Positions 42,485-52,100 of a DNA stretch of 64,000 nucleotides are shown here, in pieces (the first letter of the stretch is position 1; each line of letters opens with the position of its first letter). Location: the NCBI RefSeq assembly GCF_000718025.1, contig NZ_JODS01000018.1, positions 177,190-241,189 of the forward strand. The letters are read 5' to 3'. A model generated the notes under the pieces. The model was not told the origin of the DNA. It ran no database searches and was given only the letters and a program-made list of their open reading frames with translations. A program made the translations under genes and the position numbers. This stretch comes from Kitasatospora purpeofusca (GTDB taxonomy: Bacteria > Actinomycetota > Actinomycetes > Streptomycetales > Streptomycetaceae).

Positions 42485-43399
42485 ATGACTTCCACCACAT
42501 CGTCACCCGCGCTGGACACCGCCACCGTCGTCGAGTCGGTCGCCGACCTGGTCCGCGAGCACTACGTCTTCCCGGACGTCGCCCGGGAACTGGCGGACCT
42601 GCTGCGCCGCCGGAACGCCGAGGACGCCTACCCGGCCGGTTCCGCCGAGGAGTTGGCCGACGCCGTCACCGCGGACCTGCGATCCGTCAACGGTGACCTG
42701 CACCTGGCCCTGAAGCACCACGACGTGCCGGTGCCGTCCGGGCAGGGCGAGGCGGTGCTCGCCGAGATGCGGCGGAAGTTCGACGCCAACCTGGGCGGCG
42801 TTCCGCGGGTCGAGCTCCTCGACGGCGGCGTCGCGGTGCTGGAGATCTCGTCCCACATGTTCCCGCTCGACTGGGCCGCGCAGCCGCTGGCCGCGGCGCT
42901 CTCGCTGGTGGCACCGGCCGAGGCACTCATTCTGGACCTGCGCCGCAACCTCGGCGGCGACCCGGACACCGTGGCCTTCGTCTGCGGCTACCTGCTCGAC
43001 GGCCGCACCCACCTCAACACGATGCTCTCGAAGCAGGGGGAGCGGGTCGCGCAGTCCTGGACGCCCCCGTTCGTGCCGGGTGCCCGCTTCGGCGCCGACA
43101 AGCCGCTCTACGTCCTGACGAGCGGAAAGACCTTCTCCGCGGGCGAGGAACTCGCCTACGACCTGCAGCAGCTCGGCCGCGCCGAGATCGTCGGCGAGGC
43201 CACCCGCGGCGGCGCCCACCCGCGCGACGGCTGGACGGTGCACCCGCACCTGGAACTCAGCGTCCCCGTCGCCCGCGCCGTCAACCCGGTCTCGGGCACC
43301 AACTGGGAGGGCACCGGCGTCCGCCCCGACGTCCCCTGCGCCGCCGAGGACGCACTCGACCTCGCCCTGTCCCTGTCCCTGGCGCGCCTGGCTGAGTAG
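42485..43399 (+). CDS. S41 family peptidase (IRBP/TSP-like)
   Basis: This 304-residue protein is counted from ATG 42485 (MTSTTSSPALD). The S41 core shows LILDLRRNLGGDPDTVAFV and YVLTSGKTFSAGEELAYDLQQLGRAEIVGEATRGGAHP, where the Ser in FSAGEE is the likely nucleophile. There is no signal peptide and no PDZ domain, as in the retinoid-binding-protein-like S41 proteins that are often found beside ArsR or other regulators. It is likely expressed from a leaderless promoter. Substrate unknown. Confidence 0.87.
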   Translation: MTSTTSSPALDTATVVESVADLVREHYVFPDVARELADLLRRRNAEDAYPAGSAEELADAVTADLRSVNGDLHLALKHHDVPVPSGQGEAVLAEMRRKFDANLGGVPRVELLDGGVAVLEISSHMFPLDWAAQPLAAALSLVAPAEALILDLRRNLGGDPDTVAFVCGYLLDGRTHLNTMLSKQGERVAQSWTPPFVPGARFGADKPLYVLTSGKTFSAGEELAYDLQQLGRAEIVGEATRGGAHPRDGWTVHPHLELSVPVARAVNPVSGTNWEGTGVRPDVPCAAEDALDLALSLSLARLAE

Positions 43400-43439
43400 T
43401 CCCGGCCGGGTGGCGCCGCGGGGGTGGAGCTGTGCCACG

Positions 43440-43490
43440 ACAGGGGTCCGGGTCGAAGCCGTCTGCTGCGGCTTCGACCCGGACCCCTGT
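43440..43490. terminator. Bidirectional hairpin terminator
   Basis: Arms 43440-43460 and 43470-43490 pair perfectly over 21 bp (ACAGGGGTCCGGGTCGAAGC...) plus one inner pair, with a 7-nt loop. It separates the convergent S41 peptidase and SDR genes. Confidence 0.88.
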
Positions 43491-43544
43491 GCCGTGCCGG
43501 GGCGGCGGCGGGAGCCGTGCCGCTCCTCGCCCCGTCCCGTCGCC

Positions 43545-44393
43545 CTACTCGTCCATGGCGTCGGTCACGCCCTGCCGGCCGTCGAGGTCGGCGAGCCGTT
43601 CCGTCAGGGCGGAGCGCATGTCCGTCGCGGCGGAGGCGCCGAGGGCCAGGCGCAGCGGGGGGTTGGGGCTGTCGACCGCGGCCCGGATGCCTGCGGCGAT
43701 CCGCGCCGCGGCGGAGAACGCGGTCGTGGGCAGTTCCCCAATGCCCTTCTGGACCTCGCGGACGGTCGGGTCGTAGTCGTCCAGGCCGGCCGCGACGTCG
43801 AGGTTGGCGAGGAAGGGGGTCGCGGTCAGTCCGGGCTGGACGAGGGTGACCTTGATGCCGAGCGGTGCGACCTCGGCCGCGAGCGCGTCCGACAGCCCCT
43901 CGACCGCGTGCTTGGTGGCGGCCAGCAGGCCCACGCCGGGGTGGGCGGACTGCCCGTAGACCGACGAGCCCTGGAGGACGTGTCCCGACCGCTGGGCCCG
44001 GAGCACCGGCAGCGTCGCGCGGAGCACGTTGAGCACTCCGAAGACATTGGTGTCGAAGACGGCGCGGGCCTGTGCGTCGGAGGCCTCCTCGACGGCTCCG
44101 AAGAGTCCGTAGCCCGCGTTGTTGGCCACGACGTCGATCCGGCCGAACCGGGCGAGCGCGGCGTCCACGGCGCCCTGGACGGCTCTCTCGTCCCGGACGT
44201 CAGTCCGGACCAGGAGCAGGCGCCCGCCGTGGGCCCGCGCCGTCCCGTCCAGGGGGGAGGTGTCGCGGGCGAGGGCCGCGACGTTGTCGCCGTTCTCCAG
44301 TGCCTGGAGCGTCAGTTCGTGGCCGATGCCGGAGGTGGCGCCGGTGATCAGCCAGGTGCGGAGGTCGGTCCGGGGGGTGGAGGTTTCGTTCAT
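43545..44393 (-). CDS. Short-chain dehydrogenase/reductase lacking the catalytic Tyr
   Basis: This 282-residue classical SDR has the cofactor motif TGATSGIG, VANNAG, and GHVLQGSSVYGQ with the catalytic Ser. The YxxxK motif reads LLAATK (GVGLLAATKHAVEG), so the Tyr four positions before Lys is Leu. The upstream open frame beyond 44393 is not coding. The start is supported by a promoter whose -10 lies 6 nt before the ATG. It may have altered activity, unless another Tyr such as that in SSVYG substitutes. Substrate unknown. Confidence 0.85.
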   Translation of the reverse strand: MNETSTPRTDLRTWLITGATSGIGHELTLQALENGDNVAALARDTSPLDGTARAHGGRLLLVRTDVRDERAVQGAVDAALARFGRIDVVANNAGYGLFGAVEEASDAQARAVFDTNVFGVLNVLRATLPVLRAQRSGHVLQGSSVYGQSAHPGVGLLAATKHAVEGLSDALAAEVAPLGIKVTLVQPGLTATPFLANLDVAAGLDDYDPTVREVQKGIGELPTTAFSAAARIAAGIRAAVDSPNPPLRLALGASAATDMRSALTERLADLDGRQGVTDAMDE

Positions 44394-44429
44394 GTTGCGA
44401 CCGTAGAGCGATAGCTCGCAACGCGTCAA
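44394..44429 (-). promoter_or_regulatory. Leaderless promoter with inverted repeat, SDR gene
   Basis: On the minus strand TTGACG (44424-44429), an 18-nt spacer and TACGGT (44400-44405) end 6 nt before the ATG. Perfect 7-bp arms GTTGCGA (44394-44400) and TCGCAAC (44416-44422) bracket the -10 and could be an operator. Confidence 0.6.
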
Positions 44430-44496
44430 CCCTGATCGCTTCGACGGTTGCCCACTAGCCGGAGTAGCTCCACTCGCACTGAGGTACTGTGGGGGG

Positions 44497-45126
44497 ATGA
44501 CCACAGCGACGGCCGGATCCCCCGGACCAAGCCCGCGCACCGTCACGCCGACGGTGGAGACCGTGCTCGCCTTCGTGAACACGCGCGCCGACGGAGCGGG
44601 CCGCCGCGAACTCTTCGCGGACGGCGACTCGTTCGCCGCCTGGCTGGCCGAGCGCGACGAGTTCGGCGGCGAAACCGTGGTCACCGACGCCGACGCCGCG
44701 GCCGCGCGCGAACTGCGCGACGCCCTGGTGACACTGCTGCTCGCGCACTCCGGCGACGAGGAGAGCCGGGGCGAGCCGCTGCTGCGCGCCGAGCAGCACC
44801 TGCGGCGAGTGGGCCCGCTCTATCCGCTGGCGACGGTGGTCACGGCCGACGGGGTCGGGCTGACCTCGCCGCAGGCGGGAGCGCCGCGCGTGTTCGGCAC
44901 CGTCCTGGCCGCGGTGACGGCCTTCGCCGGGACCGGCGACTGGGCCCGGATCAAGGCCTGCCGCAACCCTCCGTGCCACTTCGGCTTCCTCGACCGCACC
45001 CGCAACGGCGGAGGGCTGTACTGCAGCACCGGCTGCGGCTCCCAGGTCTCCATGCGCAAACACCGCCGCCGCCTGCGCGAGACCACCGCGACCCCGTCCG
45101 GGGCCGCCGCCCCGCCGGAGGTCTGA
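44497..45126 (+). CDS. CGNR-type zinc finger regulator
   Basis: This 209-residue protein has the ABATE/CGNR layout: the N-terminal TPTVETVLAFVNTRADGAGRRELFADGDSFAAWLA, and a C-terminal zinc finger with CRNPPCHFGFLDRTRNGGGLYCSTGCGSQ. The usual CGNR tetrad reads CGSQ, but all four Cys are present, followed by a basic RKHRRRLRE stretch for DNA binding. A TACTGT hexamer ends 6 nt before the ATG, suggesting a leaderless transcript. It is divergent from the SDR gene and could regulate it. Confidence 0.85.
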   Translation: MTTATAGSPGPSPRTVTPTVETVLAFVNTRADGAGRRELFADGDSFAAWLAERDEFGGETVVTDADAAAARELRDALVTLLLAHSGDEESRGEPLLRAEQHLRRVGPLYPLATVVTADGVGLTSPQAGAPRVFGTVLAAVTAFAGTGDWARIKACRNPPCHFGFLDRTRNGGGLYCSTGCGSQVSMRKHRRRLRETTATPSGAAAPPEV

Positions 45127-45274
45127 GCCCGTTCCGGCGAGCAGGGCTCACGGGTGGTTCGGGTTGATCCGCACCGCGCCGGACTCCGCCGCGCCGGACG
45201 CCGACGAGAACCCCTTCCACTCGTCCGCGGTCGTCAGCGGACAGCCCGGGAACACGAATCCGGCCGACGGCCCG

Positions 45275-45766
45275 CTACTGCGTCAGGTGTGCCCACGTCT
45301 GCGGCCCGACGATGCCGTCGACCGCGATGGCGACGCGCTGCCGGAACTCGCGCACGCGGCCGTCCGTGACCGGGACGAACCAGCCGTCGACGGCGAGCCG
45401 CAGGTCGGGCGGGTGATCGTTCAGCAGCCGCTGGAGCTTGCGCACCGACGCCCCCTGGGAGCCCTGGCCGAGAGTGGGGGTGCCGATGCCGTCCGACGCA
45501 CCCGAGCCGGGTCCGGCGGTCCGGACGTCCAGGTAGAACACGTACTTGCCGAGATCGCCGGCGTCGTCCACGCCGGTGAGGACGATGCTGTCGGTGAGCT
45601 GCAGCGTCCGCGGGGCGTCGGGTCGGGTCCGGACCTGGCGGCGGGAGTCCACGGACAGCAGTCGGCTCCGGGGCAGGGCGATCGCCCCTGGGTTGCAGGG
45701 GTCGTCCTGGACGCCGAACAGGTCGGCGAAGACATCGATCGGAGCCCCGGACGGGAGCCCGGTCAT
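45275..45766 (-). CDS. Peptidoglycan-binding domain protein
   Basis: The C-terminal ~60 residues are a PG_binding_1 domain: GSQGASVRKLQRLLNDHPPDLRLAVDGWFVPVTDGRVREFRQRVAIAVDGIVGPQTWAHLTQ. The N-terminal part (TGLPSGAPIDVFADLFGVQDDPCNPGAIALPRSRLLS) is not recognised. The start is uncertain: ATG 45766 gives 163 residues, but the frame stays open upstream to 46027 with no better signal and no clear signal peptide. It lies downstream of the secreted repeat gene in the same direction. Confidence 0.65.
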   Translation of the reverse strand: MTGLPSGAPIDVFADLFGVQDDPCNPGAIALPRSRLLSVDSRRQVRTRPDAPRTLQLTDSIVLTGVDDAGDLGKYVFYLDVRTAGPGSGASDGIGTPTLGQGSQGASVRKLQRLLNDHPPDLRLAVDGWFVPVTDGRVREFRQRVAIAVDGIVGPQTWAHLTQ

Positions 45767-46046
45767 GGATGCGGCCGCGGTGGCCACGCCACCCCCGGCG
45801 GGGACGGCGACGGTGGCGGCCGCACCGGTGACGGCCCGATCGGCGGTGGCGGTGACCGGCCGTGTGCAGTTCCGTCCTGCCGAACCGGTCGGGTGGGTTC
45901 CGGGCCGGCCGAACGCCCCGCCTCTCCCGATCCGACTCCGCCCCGGCGCCGTGTTCCGCCCGCACCGGTGACCGTCCTCGGGCCCGCCCGCAGGGCCGCC
46001 CGCCCGGAGGGGCGGACGGCCCGGCACGGGAGTTCGGGGTCGGGGA

Positions 46047-46775
46047 TCAGGCCTTGCTGAGGGAGAACAGCCGGGTGGTGCCGATGCAGCCGGTGCCGGC
46101 GGACGAGGCGGTGACGACCCATCCCTTCGGGATCGGGGAGTAGGAGCACACCACGGCGTACGTCTGGTTGCTGAGGTTGTCGATGGTGTACTCGACGCCG
46201 CTGCCGGCGCAGCTGCTGGTGTTGACTCCGCCGGTGACGGCCCACTGGGCGGGAATCGGGGAGAAGGAGCACACCCAGGCGCGGGTCAGCCCGGCGGTGT
46301 TCTTGATGCTGTAGTCGACGCCGCTGCCGGCGCAGGTGCGGCTGCCGCTGTACGAGGCGGTGACGACCCACCCGGTCGGGACGGGGGAGAAAGAGCAGAC
46401 GCTGAGGGCGGTGGTCACGCCAGCGGTGTTCTTGATGGTGTAGTCGACGCCGCTGCCGGCGCACTTGATGCTGCCGCTGTAGGAGCCCGTCACGACCCAG
46501 CCCGCGGGGACGGGCGAGAAGGAGCAGACGTCGAAGTACGTCTGCTCGGTCGAGTCGCTGATGGAGTACTCGACACGGGTGGCGGGACAGTTGCGGCTGG
46601 GGGTCGAGTGCGTGATGACCCACCCGGCGGGGACGGGCGTGTTGGAGCATATGGTCGTGCTGGCGGTGACCTGCTGCGGGGCCGCCTGGGCCTGCGCCGT
46701 CGCGCCGGCCAGCACCCCGAGGAACAGCAGGACGACCGTCAGCAGGTGTGGCACGCGGGTCCGTAGGGCCTTCAC
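46047..46775 (-). CDS. Secreted protein with five cysteine-paired repeats
   Basis: This 242-residue protein starts at GTG 46775 with GAGGAAG upstream. The signal peptide is VPHLLTVVLLFLGVLAGATAQAQA. The rest is five repeats of about 40 residues with the pattern CSxSPxPxGWVVTxSYSGSxxC followed by AGSGVDYxIKNTAG. Each repeat has two Cys, likely one disulfide. It resembles small all-beta repeat proteins on streptomycete surfaces, but no named family was recognised. It is the last gene before the Tn7-like element. Confidence 0.85.
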   Translation of the reverse strand: MKALRTRVPHLLTVVLLFLGVLAGATAQAQAAPQQVTASTTICSNTPVPAGWVITHSTPSRNCPATRVEYSISDSTEQTYFDVCSFSPVPAGWVVTGSYSGSIKCAGSGVDYTIKNTAGVTTALSVCSFSPVPTGWVVTASYSGSRTCAGSGVDYSIKNTAGLTRAWVCSFSPIPAQWAVTGGVNTSSCAGSGVEYTIDNLSNQTYAVVCSYSPIPKGWVVTASSAGTGCIGTTRLFSLSKA

Positions 46776-46889
46776 AATCTTCCTCGGATCTTCTCGGGAG
46801 CTCTACCGCTCACGCGGATGTCGGTCGGATCGTGCCAGATCCGTACCGGTACGACCAGAGCGCCTTCCCGGCCCGGCCGCGCTCGCCGC

Positions 46890-47960
46890 TCACCGGTGTG
46901 TGACCGGACACGCTAGTTGGCGAGACGGTGGCGGTTTGGCCAGGTCGTTGGATGCGTCCCGCAACAGCATCGCGATGTCCACCGACGTGTCCGACACCAG
47001 CGTGAGGCGGAACGCCACGATCGAGTGCGTGTAAAGATCCAGCGCCAGCGACAGCACCACGGAGACCGGCTCACCGAACACGTGCTCACGAACCTTCACC
47101 GGCAGCGGCGTGGAGTCCAGCGCGACGACCTGCCCCGGCCGGTGCACCACCACCCGCCGCCCCGCCTCGGCGATCTCGGCGGTGCGGACGTAACGCTGCC
47201 TCGAGCCGCCCGGCCCGAACCACTCTCGCCAGACCCGCCCCAGCGTCTTGCAACTGGGAACTTCCTCAGCCGGGAAGTCGGGGAACACCTCGGCGACGTA
47301 CTGGTGCAGCAGCCGATGCCGGGCCGCCATGGTGATCCGCGACCGCTCCACGCACTCTGCCCGGACAGCGAAGATCCCCTCCCGGATCTCCTTTGTGACG
47401 CTTGGTCGGCTACCACCGGTCCGCAGCCACCGGCCGTCCGCGCAGGCCAGTACCAAGTCCTCGCCCGTGCTGCGGCCCAGGCGCTCCAGAGTGCGAAGGC
47501 TCATGAACCGCAGGCCCAGTGCCCGGGCCTCGATCTCTGGCAGGGCCCGCAGCTCGGCCGCCTTCGCACGGCGCCGCTCGCCGACCGTGGTCACCCGCGG
47601 GTCGAAGCCCGGCCTCGGCTCCCCGGCCTGGGCCCGGTCCGGGCTCCCGGCGCGGAATCCCGTCTCGGCTTCCAGGACGTGCTCGGCGCGGATCCGGGCC
47701 TGCCGAACCTGCTCGGGCGTCAGATCGGACAGTGCCGTGCCCCGCCGGTCCCGCGCAGGTCGGTCCCCCTGTCCGGCCGAACGGGCGGGGCGAAGACCAG
47801 GATGGTTGGCCAGCCAGCGCAACGACCGCCGACTGAGCCCGCCTTCCATGTCGGCCAGCACCACCCGGCCCAGGTGTGGCTCAAGTTCCTCAACAGTGAA
47901 GCAGGCCCCGTCGAGCTCCAGCTGGAGCCCGGGAGCGAGCAGCAGAACGCCCCTGCTCAC
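46890..47960 (-). pseudogene. tnsB: Truncated tnsB (DDE/rve transposase)
   Basis: The GTG at 47960 overlaps the tnsA stop (GTGA), the normal tnsAB coupling. The 356 residues show an N-terminal VEELEPHLGRVVLADMEGG region, helix-turn-helix parts, and the start of the rve catalytic domain with the first Asp in VVALDSTPLPVKV, then LALDLYTHSIVAFRL. The frame then runs through the left transposon end (SRQLACPVTH is the end sequence translated) and stops outside it. The second Asp and the Glu of the DDE triad are missing, so it is inactive. An internal deletion fused tnsB to the left end. Confidence 0.85.
46899..46922 (+). repeat. Left terminal inverted repeat of the Tn7-like element
   Basis: TGTGACCGGACACGCT then A then GTTGGCG. 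It contains one GACACG-N4-TTGGCG unit, the presumed TnsB site. The target duplication CGGTG lies just outside at 46894-46898. Confidence 0.9.
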
Positions 47961-48814
47961 GACCACAGCCCCTGCCCCGGAAGCTGGCGGCCCGAGTGCC
48001 AGCCAGCGAGCCAGACGAGAGAGCGGTCGCCGAGCGGGGAGCCAAGATCGAGGCCAAGGCGCCGGTGCCAGAGCAGATGAATTGCCTCCGGCCGGGCGAG
48101 CGCCGGCCAAGGCGTGGCCTCCGACAACTCCCCGAACGTGACCGGCCCGCCGCCGACAACGGCCAGGAGCTCGGCCTGGAGGCCGAGCGGGTCCTTGCGC
48201 GGACGGCGCCGGGCCGACAGCGCGTCCAGCACTCCGACCACGTGCGGGCGCCAGCCGGTGACCACGCTGTAGCGCCAGCCGACCGCCGTCGCGGCCTCCG
48301 AGGCGGCGGCGAACTTCACCGCGTCCTCGTCCTTCACCAGGGCAGCGGGGCGGACATCGAACAGCCAGGACCCGCCCGGCAGCAGCGCGAGGAAGTCCGG
48401 GATGTGCGCGGAGCGGCCAGCGGTGTGCTCAAAGTCCAGGCGGAACGGCTGCGGCAGCACCTCCCGAGCTCGCAGGAAGTCAAGCGCCCGCAGCAGGTCC
48501 CGCTCCTCCAGCGACTCGAAACCGTTGAGGCGGCCGGTGGAGACCATGAACTCCAGTCCTGGCCGGTGCCGCTGCCGGGCTCGCCAAGTGAACCGGCGTA
48601 CCGGCTCCGAGTCCAACACCGGTACCGACCCGAGGTCTCGGACCGGCCAGACGACCTGGCTGCCGTTCAGCTGCCAGGTCGTGACCCACCGCCGTGTCCA
48701 GCCCTCACCGAGCGCCAGCTGTTCCCGATGGGCTCCATCGGCGGTGAACGTGCTGGTCAGCGCAATGAGATCGCATTCGTCCGAGCGGATGCCGGGGCTG
48801 GGCCGCGTACTCAT
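47957..48814 (-). CDS. tnsA: TnsA-like transposase endonuclease subunit
   Basis: This 285-residue protein makes the 5'-strand cuts in cut-and-paste Tn7-type elements. The restriction-endonuclease-like core is visible: Glu in FESLEERDLLRALDFL, Asp in SAHIPDFLALL, and SWLFDVRPAALVKDEDAVKF in place of the usual E-x-K. This DVRP form is common in actinobacterial TnsA-like proteins. Its ATG start at 48814 has no strong ribosome binding site. It is followed by the truncated tnsB. Intact by length, but useless without TnsB and TnsC. Confidence 0.85.
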   Translation of the reverse strand: MSTRPSPGIRSDECDLIALTSTFTADGAHREQLALGEGWTRRWVTTWQLNGSQVVWPVRDLGSVPVLDSEPVRRFTWRARQRHRPGLEFMVSTGRLNGFESLEERDLLRALDFLRAREVLPQPFRLDFEHTAGRSAHIPDFLALLPGGSWLFDVRPAALVKDEDAVKFAAASEAATAVGWRYSVVTGWRPHVVGVLDALSARRRPRKDPLGLQAELLAVVGGGPVTFGELSEATPWPALARPEAIHLLWHRRLGLDLGSPLGDRSLVWLAGWHSGRQLPGQGLWS

Positions 48815-48970
48815 GTGAGAACAGAAGCACTTGGCGGCGGCAGCCGTGGGTGAGACGCCCGAAAGAGGCGGTGAGCTGATGAATTTTCACCCGCTCGAGT
48901 AACTGCCGCTGCTGTCCCGCCTCGGCGCCGGGGGTACTCTGCGCAGCCACTCGTAATGGGGAGGACCAAC
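48815..48970. other. Gap between tnsA and the helicase operon tail
   Basis: These 156 nt hold no gene. They should include the tnsA promoter; no convincing hexamer pair was found. Confidence 0.4.
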
Positions 48971-49192
48971 TCAGCGGTAGCGGTCGAACCTCCAGCCTGG
49001 CTCGGTCAGGTAGAGGCCGCCGTCCAGGTCCCAGCCCGGCGGAGTCCAAGCCGAGCCGACCGGCCTGAACGACCTGCCCGAGGGCACTCGGATCACCGTC
49101 CGCCACGAGTGTTCGGACCCCGGCGCAGAGCCTGGACTATTGGTCTGCGGCTGCGTGGGAAAGTCGTAGGCGCGTTCCTTCCAGAATCGCAT
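48971..49192 (-). CDS. Possible small ORF after the helicase gene
   Basis: This is a 73-codon frame (MRFWKERAYDFPTQPQTNSP...GGLYLTEPGWRFDRYR) starting at an ATG inside the helicase end, in another frame, with a 56-nt overlap. The aromatic-rich C-terminus (GLYLTEPGWRFDRYR) looks protein-like rather than random, but there is no ribosome binding site and no family match. It could be a third, small component of the cargo or a chance ORF. Confidence 0.35.
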   Translation of the reverse strand: MRFWKERAYDFPTQPQTNSPGSAPGSEHSWRTVIRVPSGRSFRPVGSAWTPPGWDLDGGLYLTEPGWRFDRYR

Positions 49193-52100
49193 CGATCACT
49201 AAGCCGCTGCGCAGGGCAGCAGCGACATCGGCGTGGTCTCTCGCAGCGATGCGGCCGCGAGTGCGATGGTCGTCTGTGATGAGAATTTCGCGGGCTGGCT
49301 TGGTGTTGGTCCAGACGAGACTCACCCTGCCAGGTGTGGGTTCGATTGAGAGGTCGGGTTCGATTTCCAACTCGACCGGGTCCCCCTTCAGGAGGGTTGG
49401 AAGTAGGCTGCGTCGGCGTCGGCGGACGTACTCCAGGAGGTCATCGATCTCCAAGGCTGTCGGTCGGAAACGATCGTGCCATCCGGGGATGTGCTGAGAG
49501 GCCAGCTGTGTGCCGAGGTCGGTGGGGGCGATGTCTTCGTAGGCAGCCCACTGGCCGACGTTGTAGGCGAGGGTGCGGGAGCGGACGCCGTGGATGAGTA
49601 GGTGGAGGGCCTGTTCGGTGTCGACGCCATAGCGCAGGCACCAGGCGGTAGTGGTCCGAAGGCGGAGAGGGGCGGACATGTGGGCCAACTCTTCGTTGGC
49701 CATGTTGATGAGCGCGCCGACTGTCCAGGACAGGTAGTGCTCGAAGGTGACGCTGATGTTGGAGACGGCCTGCTCCAAGGCCCAGTCGATCTCTGCGTTC
49801 GGCAGCCACTCCCGTGCCATCGCTGGGATGGGTGTGCCATTGACCCAGCGCGTGATTGCCCCGGCGAGGTCGACCTGGACCGCCTGGCGGTTCCTTCCTC
49901 GACGGCGGTCGCGGAACTGCCAGGCCTTCTCCCGTTCCGGGAGCTGAAGGAGCGCCTCGTAGACCTGCTCTTCTTCCAGGATCTGCAGGGTCTCCGCCAG
50001 GGTCAGTTCGTCGGGTTCCAGCACGGACCACATGTCGAAGGTGGTCATCTCTCCGTCGAAGGTCGCAGCGCGTTGGGCCACTCGTCGGGCCAGCCCATCC
50101 AAGGTGCGAGCGCTGCGCAGGCTGGTGCCGGCGCTCGTCCAGCGGCGACGGCTCGCCGGGTTCGTCGCCGCATAACGATGACGGGTGGTCTGCGCCAGGC
50201 TGTACCAGCGCGCGCGGTCCTGGTCCGGAAGCTGTTGCATAGCCAGAAGGCGGTCGACCGTACCGATCGGGTCGGGAGCGGCTGCTTCCAGGTGCGCGTG
50301 AGCATCGAGGACGAACCATACGAAGCTTATGAAGTCGGCGGCCATGCCCTGGGCTACCGCCATGACGTCGTCCGCGCTGGAGGTGATGATCGCCTCGGCG
50401 GCTGCGAGCGCCTCCAATGCGGCGTGGCTGGCGAGCGCGGAGCGGACCTGAAGCTGCTCGCTGTCAGGCGAGAAAAGGTTGTAGTCCTCCGTGCTGGTCT
50501 CCCGGTTCAGGGCGAGCAGGATCCAGCCCTCGCTCTCCTGGCCGGCCCTTCCTGCCCTGCCGACGGCGTTGAGCAGTCGGGCCGGATCGAGCCCGTACGA
50601 CGCGGAACCGCGGTTGGTCTCCTCGCTGTCGAGGTCGGCGGTGATCAGGACGGTGCGAACTGGCAGGTTCACGCCGTCGGTCAAGGTGCTGGTGCTAGCC
50701 ACGGCCAGCAGGCGTGCACCGCGCAGCGCGTCCTCGACGGCCTCCAGGACATCGTCAGGGAGAGCCGCGTGGTGGAACGCCACTCCGTGGCGGGTGCAGC
50801 CGACGAGAGGGTGCTCCTCGCCGAGTTGCTCAGCGAACAACTGGGCGAGTTCCAGGGCCGGCTCAAACTCCGGCAGGTGCTTGGCCATCGCCATTGCAGT
50901 GGACTGCGCTAGGTCCTTGGTGCCCGCGACGACCAGCATGGCGCCAGCAGGCAGCAGCAACGTTGCAGCTGCAGCGAACATCTTGTACGCCGCCGTGCTT
51001 TTGCTCTTGTCCTTCTTGCACCCCCTGAGGCTGGACTCAACAGGGTGATTGAGGACGAGTTCGCCGACCGGCTGAGTCGATAGCTGAATGGGTGTCATGG
51101 ACTCTGCGGGACGTAGGCTGATCCCTACCGACAACGGGACGCTGGTTTGCCACGGCAAATCGGCTGAGCGCGGCCGGGCCGTTGTTGACTGCTCGTCCCA
51201 GGAGGGCGTGGTGGAGAGCAGCCCGTGCAGACGGCGTGGCCCACGCCACGCCGAGGTGAACAGGACCTCGGGGGTGCCGGGGGCGAGCCAGGAGGCCAGT
51301 GCCGCGCCGTTGCCGACTGCGGCCGACAGCAGCACGAGCCGGGGTGCATCCGGGTAGGTCTGGCAGAATGCCAGCAGTCCCTCCAGGAGAAACCCGCGCT
51401 TTCCTTGGGCTATGTGATGGGCCTCGTCCACCACAATCAGCGTCACATCCTTCAACGCCGTTTCGGGGTCGTTGCGCAGGCTGTGCATCAGGCGTTCAGG
51501 GGTGATGACCTCCACATCCGCCGGCTCCTCCTCCGTCGGCCCGAAGACCTGCCAGGCACCGGGGAACTCCGGAACGTCCGCGTCCAACTCCCGGTCCAGC
51601 ACACGCAACCGCTCGCGCAGGGAACGGCGCATCTCACGGGTAAGACTTCGCAGCGGCGACACGTACACCACCCGACCGGGCACCGTCGCCAGGTGCGAGC
51701 ACATGATCAGCTGCGAGATCAGGCTCTTCCCGGCACTAGTCGGCACACTCACCAGGAGCCGACTGGTCGATGGATCCAGCGGATTGGCACTGCCTCGGCT
51801 GAGCAGCTCACGCTGCGGCGGCCACAGCGTCAGCACCGGCGGCGACGTCAGCGTGAACGCCTGGGCGACTGCCCTCCGAGCATCGGGAGGCAACAGCTCG
51901 TGCAGACTGCCCGCACCGAGGTCACCCAACAGTCGAAGCAGGTGGGCAGCCACCCATTGCGCATTGACGTCCCCCCTGCCACTGCGCCCGCTCACCACTC
52001 GTTCCAGGGCTTCATGGGCCCGCCGTAGGCGGTCGCGTGCGCCGAAAACGAGAAAGTTGGTCAGGTCGGCGACTGCGTTCACCACGTCCTGGGTTGGCCC

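Noticed and set aside
46047..46775. Repeat array considered as a CRISPR or DNA satellite
   Set aside because: Repeats are about 125 bp, diverged, in frame and encode regular Cys-paired protein repeats with a signal peptide.
46872..46887. Sequence GGCCGCGCTCGCC repeated in inverted form outside both transposon ends, first read as part of longer terminal repeats
   Set aside because: The TSD CGGTG lies inside it; the repeat is the two arms of the hairpin split by the insertion, not part of the element.
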